From the NCBI GenBank assembly GCA_034422355.1, contig DAOUJS010000171.1, positions 62,001-126,000 of the forward strand: DNA of 64,000 nt. Direction: 5' to 3'. The DNA is from CATOSP01 sp034422355. Its GTDB lineage: Bacteria; Chloroflexota; Dehalococcoidia; Lucifugimonadales; UBA3495. Position 1 is the stretch's first letter; every line of letters begins with the position of its first letter. Made by a program: the position numbers and the translations under genes. Under the pieces are notes generated by a model. The model was not told the origin of the DNA. It worked only from the letters and a program-made list of their open reading frames with translations, and ran no database searches. Positions 24,633-32,932 of this stretch are shown here, piece by piece.

Positions 24633-25664
24633 TCAACTCTCTATGACCAGCTTTCCGAAGAAGTTGCTGGCCTCCATTGTACGGTGGGCTTCGGCCACCT
24701 CTTCCAGAGGAAAGACCTGGCTAACTATGCCGTGGAGCGCGCCGTTGTTCACCACCTTCATCATGTCGGCAAAGGTGCGTCTGCTTCTCCCGCCGCTGCC
24801 CATCAGGTGCAGGGGACGCCCCTGAAGGATCGACAGGTCCATGTTGGCCCGTGAGCCGGAGGTGACGCCGGTTATGACCAACCTGCCGCCAGGTTTGAGG
24901 CACTGGAGGTTTTCCTCCCAAACGTCCGCTCCCACACAGTCGAACACCAGGTCAACGCCCTTGCCGTCGGTCAGTTCCAGGACTCGACGGCTGAAGCTAT
25001 CGGTCTCGCGGTAGTTTATCCCTTCGTCTGCGCCCAACTCTCGGGCCTTTTCCAGTTTCCAGTCGCTGCCTGCGGTGGTGATAACCCGGGCGCCCATCAT
25101 TTTGGCGATCTGAATGGCCATGCTGCCGACGCCACTGCCCGCGGCCTGCACCAGTACCTCATCCCAAGGTTTGACCTGGGCCTGAGTGACCATGCAGTGC
25201 CACGCAGTATGGCCGACGATGGGCAACGCGGCGGCTTCGGTGAATGGCATGGAGTCGGGGATGACGTAGGCGTTGCCCGCAGGGGCGGTGACGTACTCGG
25301 CATGGCCGCCGTCCAGGTCTACGCCTATGCGTTTCTGGCTGGCGCAGTACTGGTCAAGTCCAAGGAAGCAGTTTTCGCAGGTGAGGCACTTCACCCGGTT
25401 ATCCACGAGCACCCTGTCTCCGATTTTGAGGGATGTCCGGGCGTCGGGGCTGATGTTCACCACTTCACCGGCCACGTCACAACCCATGATATGAGGCAGA
25501 CCGCCGCGTTGGTTAGCGCGCTGGCGGATGCCCATGTCGAGCCGGTTGAGGGCGCTGCCGCGAACCCGGAGCATTACTTCGCCGGGGGCAACTTCCGGCT
25601 CAGGCCTGTCGCCGTAGACCAGCTTCTCGGGACCTCCTGAGTCCTGGATGTATACGGCTTTCAT
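24633..25664 (-). CDS. Zinc-dependent alcohol dehydrogenase-like (MDR)
   Basis: The 343-residue protein has the GroES-like N-terminal domain with a GCDVAGEV block, the structural zinc loop with CLTCENCFLGLDQYC, and a Rossmann domain with AAGSGVGSMAIQIAKMMGA near 165-185. It should oxidise an alcohol or reduce a ketone or enone with NAD(P). The catalytic-zinc Cys of classical ADHs is replaced in the N-terminal part, where SALNRLD is found as in quinone-reductase-like members, so catalysis may not use zinc. Confidence 0.85.
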   Translation of the reverse strand: MKAVYIQDSGGPEKLVYGDRPEPEVAPGEVMLRVRGSALNRLDMGIRQRANQRGGLPHIMGCDVAGEVVNISPDARTSLKIGDRVLVDNRVKCLTCENCFLGLDQYCASQKRIGVDLDGGHAEYVTAPAGNAYVIPDSMPFTEAAALPIVGHTAWHCMVTQAQVKPWDEVLVQAAGSGVGSMAIQIAKMMGARVITTAGSDWKLEKARELGADEGINYRETDSFSRRVLELTDGKGVDLVFDCVGADVWEENLQCLKPGGRLVITGVTSGSRANMDLSILQGRPLHLMGSGGRSRRTFADMMKVVNNGALHGIVSQVFPLEEVAEAHRTMEASNFFGKLVIES

Positions 25665-25873
25665 GTCCTCTTTATCTCCTTAACACCGGCCCTGGCGAAG
25701 CTGTACACGTGCGCCGGTCTGAGTCCGGTTTCTGCTGTTCCGCAGGGGAAATGCCAATGAGATATTACGCCCCATTCCGCAGTGTAGTCAAAGGCGGAAA
25801 CCTTGCCGGCGTATCCCGCTGTGACTGTGTGGCGGGCAAGTACCGGACCCGCCTGGAGCGGCGATAAATCGAA

Positions 25874-25903
25874 TTGACACGGGTTTTGGGCCGATGTTAT
25901 ATT
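25874..25903 (+). promoter_or_regulatory. Promoter of the korAB operon
   Basis: A perfect TTGACA (25874-25879) is followed after 17-18 bp by TTATAT/TATATT (25897-25903). It leaves an untranslated leader of about 260 nt before korA. Between 25665 and 25873 I see no supportable gene. Confidence 0.6.
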
Positions 25904-26015
25904 GCTCTGACCGATTACGGAATCGGGCAACGCCCGAATCCCCGAGAACATGATGCTTCTTCAGCAGACTAAGGGCCAGTATTCCGATGTTTAGCTGGCG
26001 AGCCTTATAACTATA

Positions 26016-26065
26016 GAATAGCGATTTCCCCGAGAGCTATGACAGTAGACGCGACATCGCTATTC
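26016..26065 (+). other. Leader inverted repeat before korA
   Basis: GAATAGCGAT (26016-26025) and its exact complement ATCGCTATTC (26056-26065) enclose 30 bases. A T-rich run (26091-26104) follows. It could be an attenuator or a cis-regulatory RNA; I do not recognise a known riboswitch. Confidence 0.4.
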
Positions 26066-26173
26066 CCCTACCATTCCCCGGTTTTTCCTTTTTTGAGAAT
26101 TCCTCTCATCATTCTCCGGCCAGGCCCGACGGCGATATAGCTGCGCCGAGTTCTTCTCAGGGAGGTTGTCACA

Positions 26174-27901
26174 ATGCAATCAAGCGTGCAAATGCGCGAT
26201 TTCGTGGTCCGCTTCGCCGGCGAGGGCGGACAGGGGGTGGTAACCTCAGCCGAAGGTCTGGCGCAGGCTTCTACCCAAGTCGGCTATCACGCGCTGACCT
26301 TCGCTACCTTTCCGTCCCAAATCCTGGGCGGTCCCACCTGGACTCAGGCACGGATCGCGGTCGACCCGGTGTTGAGCCCCGGAGACGACGTGGACGTACT
26401 GGTGGCCTTCAATCAGGAAGCTTACGATACTCATGCTGAAGAAGTACGCGACAGCGGCGTAATCATCTTCAACTCCAACGAGTTCGAGCTTGAAGGGGAT
26501 AGCCGGGGCTTCGGCTTGCCCTTTGACGAATTGGCCCGGTCCACGGGCAACAACCGGGCTGCCAACATGGTCATAATAGGCGCACTGGCGTACTTGGTGG
26601 ACATGCCCCAGTCCTACCTCGAGGAGTTCGTGACCAAGCGTTTCAGCCGAGGCAGGGCTGGCGACGACGAGATCATCCGCTCCAACATCCAGGCACTGTC
26701 ATTGGGGCGAGAGCACATGTCGTCCAGCGGGCTTTCCCTGGGCGCTCTGGAATCGCCCCAGATGCCTGACTACCCGCAGTTGATGCTGAAGGGGAACGAA
26801 TCACTCTCCCTGGGGGCGTTGGCCGGCGGCTTGGAATTTTATGTCGGCTACCCCATTTCCCCGGCGACAACGATCCTGGTCTACATGGAACGGAACCTGG
26901 TGGGCAAGAACAAGTTTGCTTACCAGGTCAGCTCGGAGATTGAGTCAATTACCGCCATCCTGGGCGCGGGTTTCTCCGGGAAGAAGGCGATGACGGCAAC
27001 CGCGGGCCCCGGATTCTCCCTGATGGGGGAAGGACTTGGTCTGGGGTGGATCGCGGAGATCCCACTGGTGGTCGTGGACGTGCAGAGAGGCGGCCCGGCC
27101 ACCGGACTGCCTACCAAGACGGAACAGTCGGACCTGATGGCCTGTATGTTCCCGGCACACGGCGACGTGAGGATGCCTGTCATTGCGGTGGGTTCCGTGG
27201 AGGAATGCTTCTACGGGGCGATCAAGGCGTTGGACTGGTCAGAGCGGTATCAAGGCCCGGTCGTACTAATGACAGAGATGTCCCTCGCGGAGCGGGCGCA
27301 AAACATCCGAAAGCCGGACCTGAGTAAGGTGCAGCCGGAGAGCCGATTGGTGTATAGCGGAAACAATGGTTACATGCGATACGCCGGTTGGGAGCTGTCT
27401 CCCATGCCCCTGCCTGGCAAGCCCGGCGCATACGTTGCCAACGGCAGCGAACATGACGACATCGGGGATACGACCCACCTGCCCTCCCGCCATGTGCAGA
27501 TGACAGAGCGGCGGTTCAGCAAGCTGAAGCTGCTTGAGGAGAATGAATACGAGCGGGACAATGCTGATGAGTCCGTGGTGGTAATGCCTTGGGGCGGTTC
27601 CAAGGGGCCTGGTCTCGAAGCGTACAACGCCCTGAGGTCGCAAGGCGTTCCCATTGGCTGGCTCTATACCATGTACCTTAACCCGCTGCCTCCGAGGCTA
27701 CTGGAGGAACTGAGGCAGAAGGAGTTGGTGATCGTCCCGGAGCTTAACTTCCAGGGGCAATTTGCCAGCATTTTGCGGTCCCAGGGCGTCCGCGCCGAGG
27801 CGATCACGCAATACACCGGGCTCCCATTCAAGGTCCGGGACCTGGTGGAGAAGATCACCAAGATGACCCAGTCCACGAAGAAGGAGATGGCCGGCGTATG
27901 A
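26174..27901 (+). CDS. korA: 2-oxoacid:ferredoxin oxidoreductase, fused gamma-alpha subunit
   Basis: The 575-residue protein joins a gamma domain (residues 1-190, with FAGEGGQGVVTSAE and GGPTWTQARI) to an alpha domain (from about 205, with GNESLSLGALAGGLEFYVGYPISPAT and GAGFSGKKAMTATAGPG). With the beta subunit it decarboxylates a 2-oxoacid, most likely 2-oxoglutarate, to the acyl-CoA while reducing ferredoxin. No delta ferredoxin subunit is encoded nearby. A GGGAGG site precedes the ATG. The stop overlaps the korB start by four bases (ATGA). Substrate choice between 2-oxoglutarate and pyruvate is inference from subunit architecture. Confidence 0.9.
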   Translation: MQSSVQMRDFVVRFAGEGGQGVVTSAEGLAQASTQVGYHALTFATFPSQILGGPTWTQARIAVDPVLSPGDDVDVLVAFNQEAYDTHAEEVRDSGVIIFNSNEFELEGDSRGFGLPFDELARSTGNNRAANMVIIGALAYLVDMPQSYLEEFVTKRFSRGRAGDDEIIRSNIQALSLGREHMSSSGLSLGALESPQMPDYPQLMLKGNESLSLGALAGGLEFYVGYPISPATTILVYMERNLVGKNKFAYQVSSEIESITAILGAGFSGKKAMTATAGPGFSLMGEGLGLGWIAEIPLVVVDVQRGGPATGLPTKTEQSDLMACMFPAHGDVRMPVIAVGSVEECFYGAIKALDWSERYQGPVVLMTEMSLAERAQNIRKPDLSKVQPESRLVYSGNNGYMRYAGWELSPMPLPGKPGAYVANGSEHDDIGDTTHLPSRHVQMTERRFSKLKLLEENEYERDNADESVVVMPWGGSKGPGLEAYNALRSQGVPIGWLYTMYLNPLPPRLLEELRQKELVIVPELNFQGQFASILRSQGVRAEAITQYTGLPFKVRDLVEKITKMTQSTKKEMAGV

Positions 27902-28764
27902 GCAAGAAGAATCCTGAATACGACTTCAAATGGTGCCCCGGTTGCGGCGACTTCGGTGTGCGCCGGGCGCTTGAGTTCGCAATGATCGACCGGCTGGAGA
28001 CGACCGGTCAACCTATGGAAAGCAACGTGGTGGTTGCAGGGATCGGTTGCTCCGGCAACCTGGTGCATCTGCTGGAAGGGCCTCAGCCCTACGGGTTCCA
28101 CGGGATACATGGGCGGTCTCTGCCCATTTCCTTCGGGGTCAAGATGGCGCGGCCGGAACTCAACGTTGTGGTAGTCGCGGGAGACGGTGACTTCCTGAGC
28201 ATTGGCGGGGAGCATATCGGGCCACAGGCGGCCCGTAACCTGAACGTCTGCGCCGTGGTTATGGACAACGGGGTGTATGGTCTGACCAAAGGCCAGAGTT
28301 CCCCGACCACGAAAATTGGCGAGATAACCAGCTCGACTCCCTACGGAAAGCTGGAGTCCGAGATTGACCCGCTGGAGCTGTATCTTACGCTGGGAGTTTC
28401 GTTCATCGCGTCAGGTTTCTCCGGCCAGCCCAGGCCGTTGGCCAACCTGATAACCCAGGGGATGGAGCATCCAGGGTTCTCCATCGTGCACGTTCAGTCT
28501 CCATGCACGACCTACAACGATACCTTCGAGGCGTTGAAAGGCAACCCGCGTAAGGGGATCGATCCGGCACTGTTCACTGTACCAGAGGACCACGACGCGA
28601 GCAGCCGGGCCTCGGCCTACGAACTGTTGCAACAGCCGGGGATACCTGTTGGCGTAGTATATCAGGACGGCAACCGCACCTCTCTTGACCATCAGGTCGA
28701 GTCGATGTGGGAGAGAGCGACGGAGAGGACTGTGCAGAGCTTGATGGATGCCTTTGAGTTCTGA
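27898..28764 (+). CDS. korB: 2-oxoacid:ferredoxin oxidoreductase, beta subunit
   Basis: The 288-residue protein carries the N-terminal CPGCGDFG motif (about residues 14-21) plus GIGCSGN, which with a later Cys bind the 4Fe-4S cluster. The thiamine diphosphate site is GDGDFLSIGGEH followed by MDNGVYGLTKGQ. It is the catalytic partner of the fused subunit encoded just upstream and overlapping it. A bidirectional terminator follows. Confidence 0.93.
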   Translation: MSKKNPEYDFKWCPGCGDFGVRRALEFAMIDRLETTGQPMESNVVVAGIGCSGNLVHLLEGPQPYGFHGIHGRSLPISFGVKMARPELNVVVVAGDGDFLSIGGEHIGPQAARNLNVCAVVMDNGVYGLTKGQSSPTTKIGEITSSTPYGKLESEIDPLELYLTLGVSFIASGFSGQPRPLANLITQGMEHPGFSIVHVQSPCTTYNDTFEALKGNPRKGIDPALFTVPEDHDASSRASAYELLQQPGIPVGVVYQDGNRTSLDHQVESMWERATERTVQSLMDAFEF

Positions 28765-28792
28765 TCCTGATTCCCGACCCAAACCATAAATG

Positions 28793-28827
28793 AAAACTCC
28801 CCGCACATGACGGGGAGTTTTCTTTTC
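28793..28827 (+). terminator. Bidirectional rho-independent terminator
   Basis: AAAACTCCCCG and CGGGGAGTTTT form an 11-bp stem around a seven-base loop, followed by TCTTTTC. The A run on the other side lets it serve the minus-strand ccm operon as well. Confidence 0.85.
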
Positions 28828-28907
28828 GGTCTTGAACTGGGAAGCTGCTGGGGCTCAACGGGACTATTCCGTTGAGGAAAGAGGGCTATGGCTACCGGGG
28901 ACGACGG

Positions 28908-29378
28908 CTAGTAGCTTGTGTCAAGGGACGCGCTCTCCAGCCCTTCGTACTTGGACGGGCATTTGACCAGGATGTTATTGGTCTGGAACACGTTGTCGGG
29001 GCCGTGGCTGCCTTCGAGAATGATCTCTGAATGGGGGTTGAAGAACAGGTCGGGGAGTACGCCTTCATAGGTGGCGGCTAACTGCGCGCCGGACTCGTCA
29101 TCATGAAGCCGGAAGCTGGAAATAGTGGAACTGCCCTGACGCTCGAATGACCCTTCGACCAGCTTGCCCCAGACCCTGACCATCCGGCCGTCCTGAGCGT
29201 CCTCCTTGTTGGTAAACTCGGTGACGCTGAGAGACCAGAGGTCGTTGTTGAGGGCGGCATAGACCATGTATCCAAGCGCCATCGCCACCACCGCTCCCAG
29301 GATCGCAAAGCGGACCAGCATCTTGCCGCCGTTGCCGGGGTAGGGAACCGTTTCCTGTTGCAGGCTCAGGTCCGCCAA
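28908..29378 (-). CDS. ccmE: Cytochrome c maturation protein CcmE, CxxxY variant
   Basis: The 156-residue protein has one N-terminal membrane helix (about 20-42) and an OB-fold periplasmic domain with VRVWGKLVEGSF and a late ILEGSHGPDNVF. CcmE carries heme from CcmC to the apocytochrome. Where proteobacterial CcmE has HxxxY, this one has Cys140-P-S-K-Tyr144, the CxxxY form known from archaea and Desulfovibrio. It is the last gene of the minus-strand ccm group; no ccmF or ccmH is seen in the window. Confidence 0.85.
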   Translation of the reverse strand: MADLSLQQETVPYPGNGGKMLVRFAILGAVVAMALGYMVYAALNNDLWSLSVTEFTNKEDAQDGRMVRVWGKLVEGSFERQGSSTISSFRLHDDESGAQLAATYEGVLPDLFFNPHSEIILEGSHGPDNVFQTNNILVKCPSKYEGLESASLDTSY

Positions 29379-29487
29379 GTGCTATACCTCGGATCGATTT
29401 CGTAGCAGCTATTATACACCGGGCAGACGGCTGAGGCAGCCTGTTCCCCGGTATCTGGCGGCAATGCATGTTGCGTCCCTTGGGAAC

Positions 29488-29676
29488 TCAGACCCCGTCC
29501 GGCGGTTGATTCTCCTCCAGGAAACGGCGCAATTCCCGTATTTCCCGCTCCATCTCATGCTGTCTGCGGGACATGAAGAAGGCATAGGTGAAGAAGACTA
29601 TCCAGCTAACTGCGAATGCAGCGAAGAGGTAGGCCAGGTTTGAGGCTGGCGCGGCTGCCTGAAGCAGGGTTACCAA
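29488..29676 (-). CDS. CcmD-like small membrane protein
   Basis: The 62-residue protein has one hydrophobic helix (about 14-35) followed by a charged coiled segment RRQHEMEREIRELRRFLE. Size, topology and position between ccmC and ccmE fit CcmD, which holds the CcmABC-CcmE complex together. Sequence conservation in this family is weak, so the call rests largely on context. Confidence 0.7.
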   Translation of the reverse strand: MVTLLQAAAPASNLAYLFAAFAVSWIVFFTYAFFMSRRQHEMEREIRELRRFLEENQPPDGV

Positions 29677-29721
29677 CTCATAAACTCCAGAATAGTTTCC
29701 GCGGATAGCCTATTGCCATAC

Positions 29722-30408
29722 TTAAAGGGAAGACCGCCGAAGTGCAAGCCGGATGGCGCGAGAATCGTCCTCGGACTTGCGCAAGGATGCCCTCTCCATT
29801 ACAAGATAGACGAACAGCAGAAGGAAAGTCAGCATGGAAAATAGCAGGATGTTCAGCATCACGGGTTCCAACGCTCCCGCCTCTGCCATTGGCCCCACCA
29901 CTGGAGCGGGATGGATTGAACGCCACCAGACGACCGAGTAGTAGACGATAGGCACGTCAATGAACCCGATTATGCCGACGACTGCGGAGTACATGGCGCC
30001 CTTGGCCCGGTTCGGAGCCGCATAGCCTACCATAAGGTATCCCACATAGATGAACCAAAGGATCAGGGTTGTAGTCAGACGAGGCTCAAATGTCCACCAG
30101 GTGTTCCACACAGGCCGCGCCCAAATCATGCCGGTGAGCAAGGCCAAGGACACGAACACTACCCCGACCTCGGCGGCCGAGTACGCTATCCGGTCTGCCG
30201 CAGGGCTGCGCTTGACCAAGTAGACAATACTGCCCACGAACACGACGAAGAAGGCGAGGAACGACAACAGCGCCAATGGCACGTGGAAGTAAAATACTCG
30301 CTGGACGTCTCCGATAACGGCGTCGGTGGGCGCGACCTGAAAGATTAGCCAAAGGTCGACGACCATCATCAGTCCGCACAGGACCAAAAGACCGCCCTTT
30401 AGATTCAT
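29722..30408 (-). CDS. ccmC: Heme export/handling protein CcmC
   Basis: The 228-residue protein has six membrane helices. It shows the tryptophan-rich heme motif around VWNTWWTFEPRLTT and the paired His in FYFHVPLAL and RSIHPAPV typical of CcmC. It delivers heme to CcmE on the outer face of the membrane. The frame can be read to 30525, but that stretch overlaps ccmB and is not hydrophobic, so I chose ATG 30408, although its ribosome site is weak. Confidence 0.9.
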   Translation of the reverse strand: MNLKGGLLVLCGLMMVVDLWLIFQVAPTDAVIGDVQRVFYFHVPLALLSFLAFFVVFVGSIVYLVKRSPAADRIAYSAAEVGVVFVSLALLTGMIWARPVWNTWWTFEPRLTTTLILWFIYVGYLMVGYAAPNRAKGAMYSAVVGIIGFIDVPIVYYSVVWWRSIHPAPVVGPMAEAGALEPVMLNILLFSMLTFLLLFVYLVMERASLRKSEDDSRAIRLALRRSSL

Positions 30409-30443
30409 GCGCCGGAGACCGTGGAGCACCGTCTGAAATTCCT

Positions 30444-31118
30444 CTACTCCTCGACCACTGCCCCGAAAATCCAGGGGCATACTACCAGGAAAATGGCGTC
30501 GAATGCACCCAGCAGAGGCCACCACCTGGCAAGGGCTTCTCCCGGCTGGACTCCGATAGCGGCGGCAGAAGCCTCAACCGCGCCGATTATAACCGGCAGG
30601 GCCACGGGAAAGAACAGGACAGGGAGCATGATTTCACGGGACCGGGTCTGCACGGCAATGACGGAAAATAGGGTGCCCACCAGGGCAAATCCCAGAGTCG
30701 CCAGCACGACCGTGACTATCAAGCTCCAGGACAGAACCGGGAAGTCCAGAAACACACCGAATACAGGCAATAGTAGAACTTCCACCAGCAGCATGAACAG
30801 GAAACTGCTGAACGCTTTACCCAGGAAGATGGCGTCCCGGCTTGCCGGGGTAAGCAGGAGGCCCTCCAGCCCGCCCTGTTCGCTGTCGCGGACAAAGGCC
30901 CGGTTCATGGCCAGTGAACCGGCAAATGTGAATGTCACCCAGAGGATGCCAGGGGCCAGGGCAGTGACGCGCTGCGGAGTCACGTTCAGGGCGAAGTTGA
31001 ACATCACAGCCACAAGCAACCCGAATACCAGGACAGACACCACCAAGTCCCGGGAGCGCCACTCCAGCACGATGTCCTTCCACACCACGATGAGGACGGG
31101 TCGAACAAACTGGGCCAA
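30444..31118 (-). CDS. ccmB: CcmB-type ABC permease subunit
   Basis: The 224-residue protein has six membrane helices and the CcmB blocks VWKDIVLEWRSRD, the SEQGGLEGLLLTP segment and FLGKAFSSF. It forms the membrane part of the CcmAB transporter that frees holo-CcmE. It lies between ccmA and ccmC in the usual order, 38 nt after ccmA. Confidence 0.92.
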   Translation of the reverse strand: MAQFVRPVLIVVWKDIVLEWRSRDLVVSVLVFGLLVAVMFNFALNVTPQRVTALAPGILWVTFTFAGSLAMNRAFVRDSEQGGLEGLLLTPASRDAIFLGKAFSSFLFMLLVEVLLLPVFGVFLDFPVLSWSLIVTVVLATLGFALVGTLFSVIAVQTRSREIMLPVLFFPVALPVIIGAVEASAAAIGVQPGEALARWWPLLGAFDAIFLVVCPWIFGAVVEE

Positions 31119-31156
31119 GGGCGAGTCACCGCCTGGTGATTGGAGTCATCGGAGAC

Positions 31157-31945
31157 TCACTGTACAGCCCCGGATACTGCCGTTGCCAGGTCTCGGACCA
31201 TTGGCTGGTCTGATGTCCTATTCTGGCCGTCATTCAGGAATCGGACCCCCCCGTTGGCAAGGACTCCTACGCGGTCAGCCCACGAGGTGGCTATTGCGGC
31301 GTTGTGGGTAGTCATCAATACTGCACCGCCGGAGACTGTCCAGTCTTTCAGAGTCTCGCGTAAGCTGGCGATTGCGGCGGTGTCCAGACCCGATTCCGGT
31401 TCATCCATCAACAGGACTCGGGGCCGGTGGAGGATGGTCCGCGCGATGGCCACCCGCTTCCGCAAGCCGTGGGACAGGTTGCGGGCGCGTTGGTGGGCGC
31501 GGTCGGACAGGCCCAACATGGCCAGGGTGTCCAGGGCCCGTTGCCGGGGGTTGCTCAGGTTGAAAAGGCGAGCGTAATAGGTCAAGTTCTCCAGGCAGGT
31601 CAGATCATCATAGAGGAAGTTGCTGTGGGCCAGAACGCCTATGTTCCGGCGCACCGCCGATGCCTGACGGCGGACGTCCAGACCGGCCACCTCCAAGCTG
31701 CCGGCATCCGGTCTGGTCTGAGTGGACAGAATGCGAAGGAGCGTGGACTTGCCAGCCCCGTTGGCGCCCAGCAACGCCACCATTTCTCCCCATGACACCG
31801 TGATATCCAGACCCCAGAGGACCGGGATGTCGCCGTAGCTCTTCTCCAGGCCCCGGACGGCAACGGCTCTGTCCACGGCAACTCCGGGCAAGGTCTCCAC
31901 TCGCTCCGGCCTTGCCTTAAGGATGCTTGATGCTGACGCCGCCAT
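31157..31945 (-). CDS. ccmA: CcmA-type ABC ATPase
   Basis: The 262-residue ATPase has Walker A GANGAGKST (about 60-68), a signature LSHGLRKR in place of LSGGQ, Walker B VLLMDEPESGLD and the switch His in MTTHNAA. The LSHG form is common in CcmA. The first 30 residues are not conserved and overlap the end of the upstream SDR gene by 29 bases, so the true start may be slightly inside. Confidence 0.9.
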   Translation of the reverse strand: MAASASSILKARPERVETLPGVAVDRAVAVRGLEKSYGDIPVLWGLDITVSWGEMVALLGANGAGKSTLLRILSTQTRPDAGSLEVAGLDVRRQASAVRRNIGVLAHSNFLYDDLTCLENLTYYARLFNLSNPRQRALDTLAMLGLSDRAHQRARNLSHGLRKRVAIARTILHRPRVLLMDEPESGLDTAAIASLRETLKDWTVSGGAVLMTTHNAAIATSWADRVGVLANGGVRFLNDGQNRTSDQPMVRDLATAVSGAVQ

Positions 31946-32711
31946 CGACGGCCCAGGTCTGTCCTGTGACGTAGGCGGCGGCGGGAGAGGCGAGGAATAC
32001 CGCTAGATAGCCAGGTTCTTTCAAGTATCCGACACGGCCCAGGGGGACCTGGCCCACCGCCGCTTCCTGGCGGGTCTGGTATGCCCTCGGGTCCATCTGC
32101 TCGGGGTCGGGGAAGGAACCGGGAGCTATGCAGTTGACCCGCACGCCAAAGGGTGCCCACTCCTGGGCCAGGCATTCGGTAAAGCGCATCAACCCCGCCT
32201 TGGCCGCGTCATAGGCGGATGACTCAGGACGCCCGCGGAAAGATGCCCATCCCGAGATATTGATGACGTTGCCCTGCCGCCGTTCTAGCAGGTGCTCGCC
32301 AATAGCGCGGCAGCCCTGGAATGCTTCGGTAAGGTTGATGTCTACAACGTGATGCCAGTCCTCTTCGGTCATGCCGTCCAGTGTTCCGCCCGGCAGCTTG
32401 ACCACCGGCTTGCGTATGGCGTCGCCCACACAGTTGACCAAGGTGTCCACGTGGCCGAACTCCGAGAGAACTTCCCGGACTATGCGTTCCATGTCCGCCG
32501 ACTTGGTGGCGTCGCCGCTTAACGCTATCGCGTTGCCGCCCATAGCCCGGACTTCCTCTGCTACCCTGGTTGCCCCAACATTGGTCAAGCCGGTGATGGC
32601 TACATCGGCTCCGGCTTCGGCGAACACCAGAGCTATGCCCTTGCCTATGCCACGTCCCGCACCGACCAGCAACACCTTTTGCCCAGTGATGTCAAACTCT
32701 GGGATGTTCAT
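31917..32711 (-). CDS. Short-chain dehydrogenase/reductase
   Basis: The 264-residue protein has GAGRGIGKG for cofactor binding near residue 18, NCVGDA, the catalytic Ser in INISGWASF and YDAAK with Tyr and Lys. The final part, VTGQTWAVDGGVSI, is typical of FabG-like SDRs. It reads into ccmA with a 29-base overlap, so the two are probably cotranscribed, though no functional link to heme is apparent. Confidence 0.9.
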   Translation of the reverse strand: MNIPEFDITGQKVLLVGAGRGIGKGIALVFAEAGADVAITGLTNVGATRVAEEVRAMGGNAIALSGDATKSADMERIVREVLSEFGHVDTLVNCVGDAIRKPVVKLPGGTLDGMTEEDWHHVVDINLTEAFQGCRAIGEHLLERRQGNVINISGWASFRGRPESSAYDAAKAGLMRFTECLAQEWAPFGVRVNCIAPGSFPDPEQMDPRAYQTRQEAAVGQVPLGRVGYLKEPGYLAVFLASPAAAYVTGQTWAVDGGVSIKHP

Positions 32712-32896
32712 TTCTCATTCCCTTTACTCTGCTCTGTACAGCGGGTTGGAACCGTCCCCACGGAGGGAGCATGGTCGCCTTAAGTCGCGGGAGAAGTGTA
32801 TCCAAGGACGATTCTACAGTCAATCGGCCACGTCCGCCCGTCCGGTGAAAGTCGCGGTCGCGGGGCGTACTTACAGAACAGGGTGTCAGGGCGTCG

Positions 32897-32926
32897 TTGT
32901 TTCGTCTTTTGTGTGTATGCTAGAAT
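32897..32926 (+). promoter_or_regulatory. Promoter of the dprA operon (probably leaderless)
   Basis: TTGTTT (32897-32902) and TAGAAT (32921-32926) are 18 bp apart. The -10 ends only six bases before the dprA ATG, so the transcript should start at or within a base or two of the start codon. No ribosome site is present between them. Confidence 0.6.
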
Positions 32927-32932
32927 CGGCCC

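Noticed and set aside
25661..25951. 96-residue minus-strand frame before the MDR dehydrogenase
   Set aside because: It overlaps the korAB promoter region and has no recognisable features or good start.
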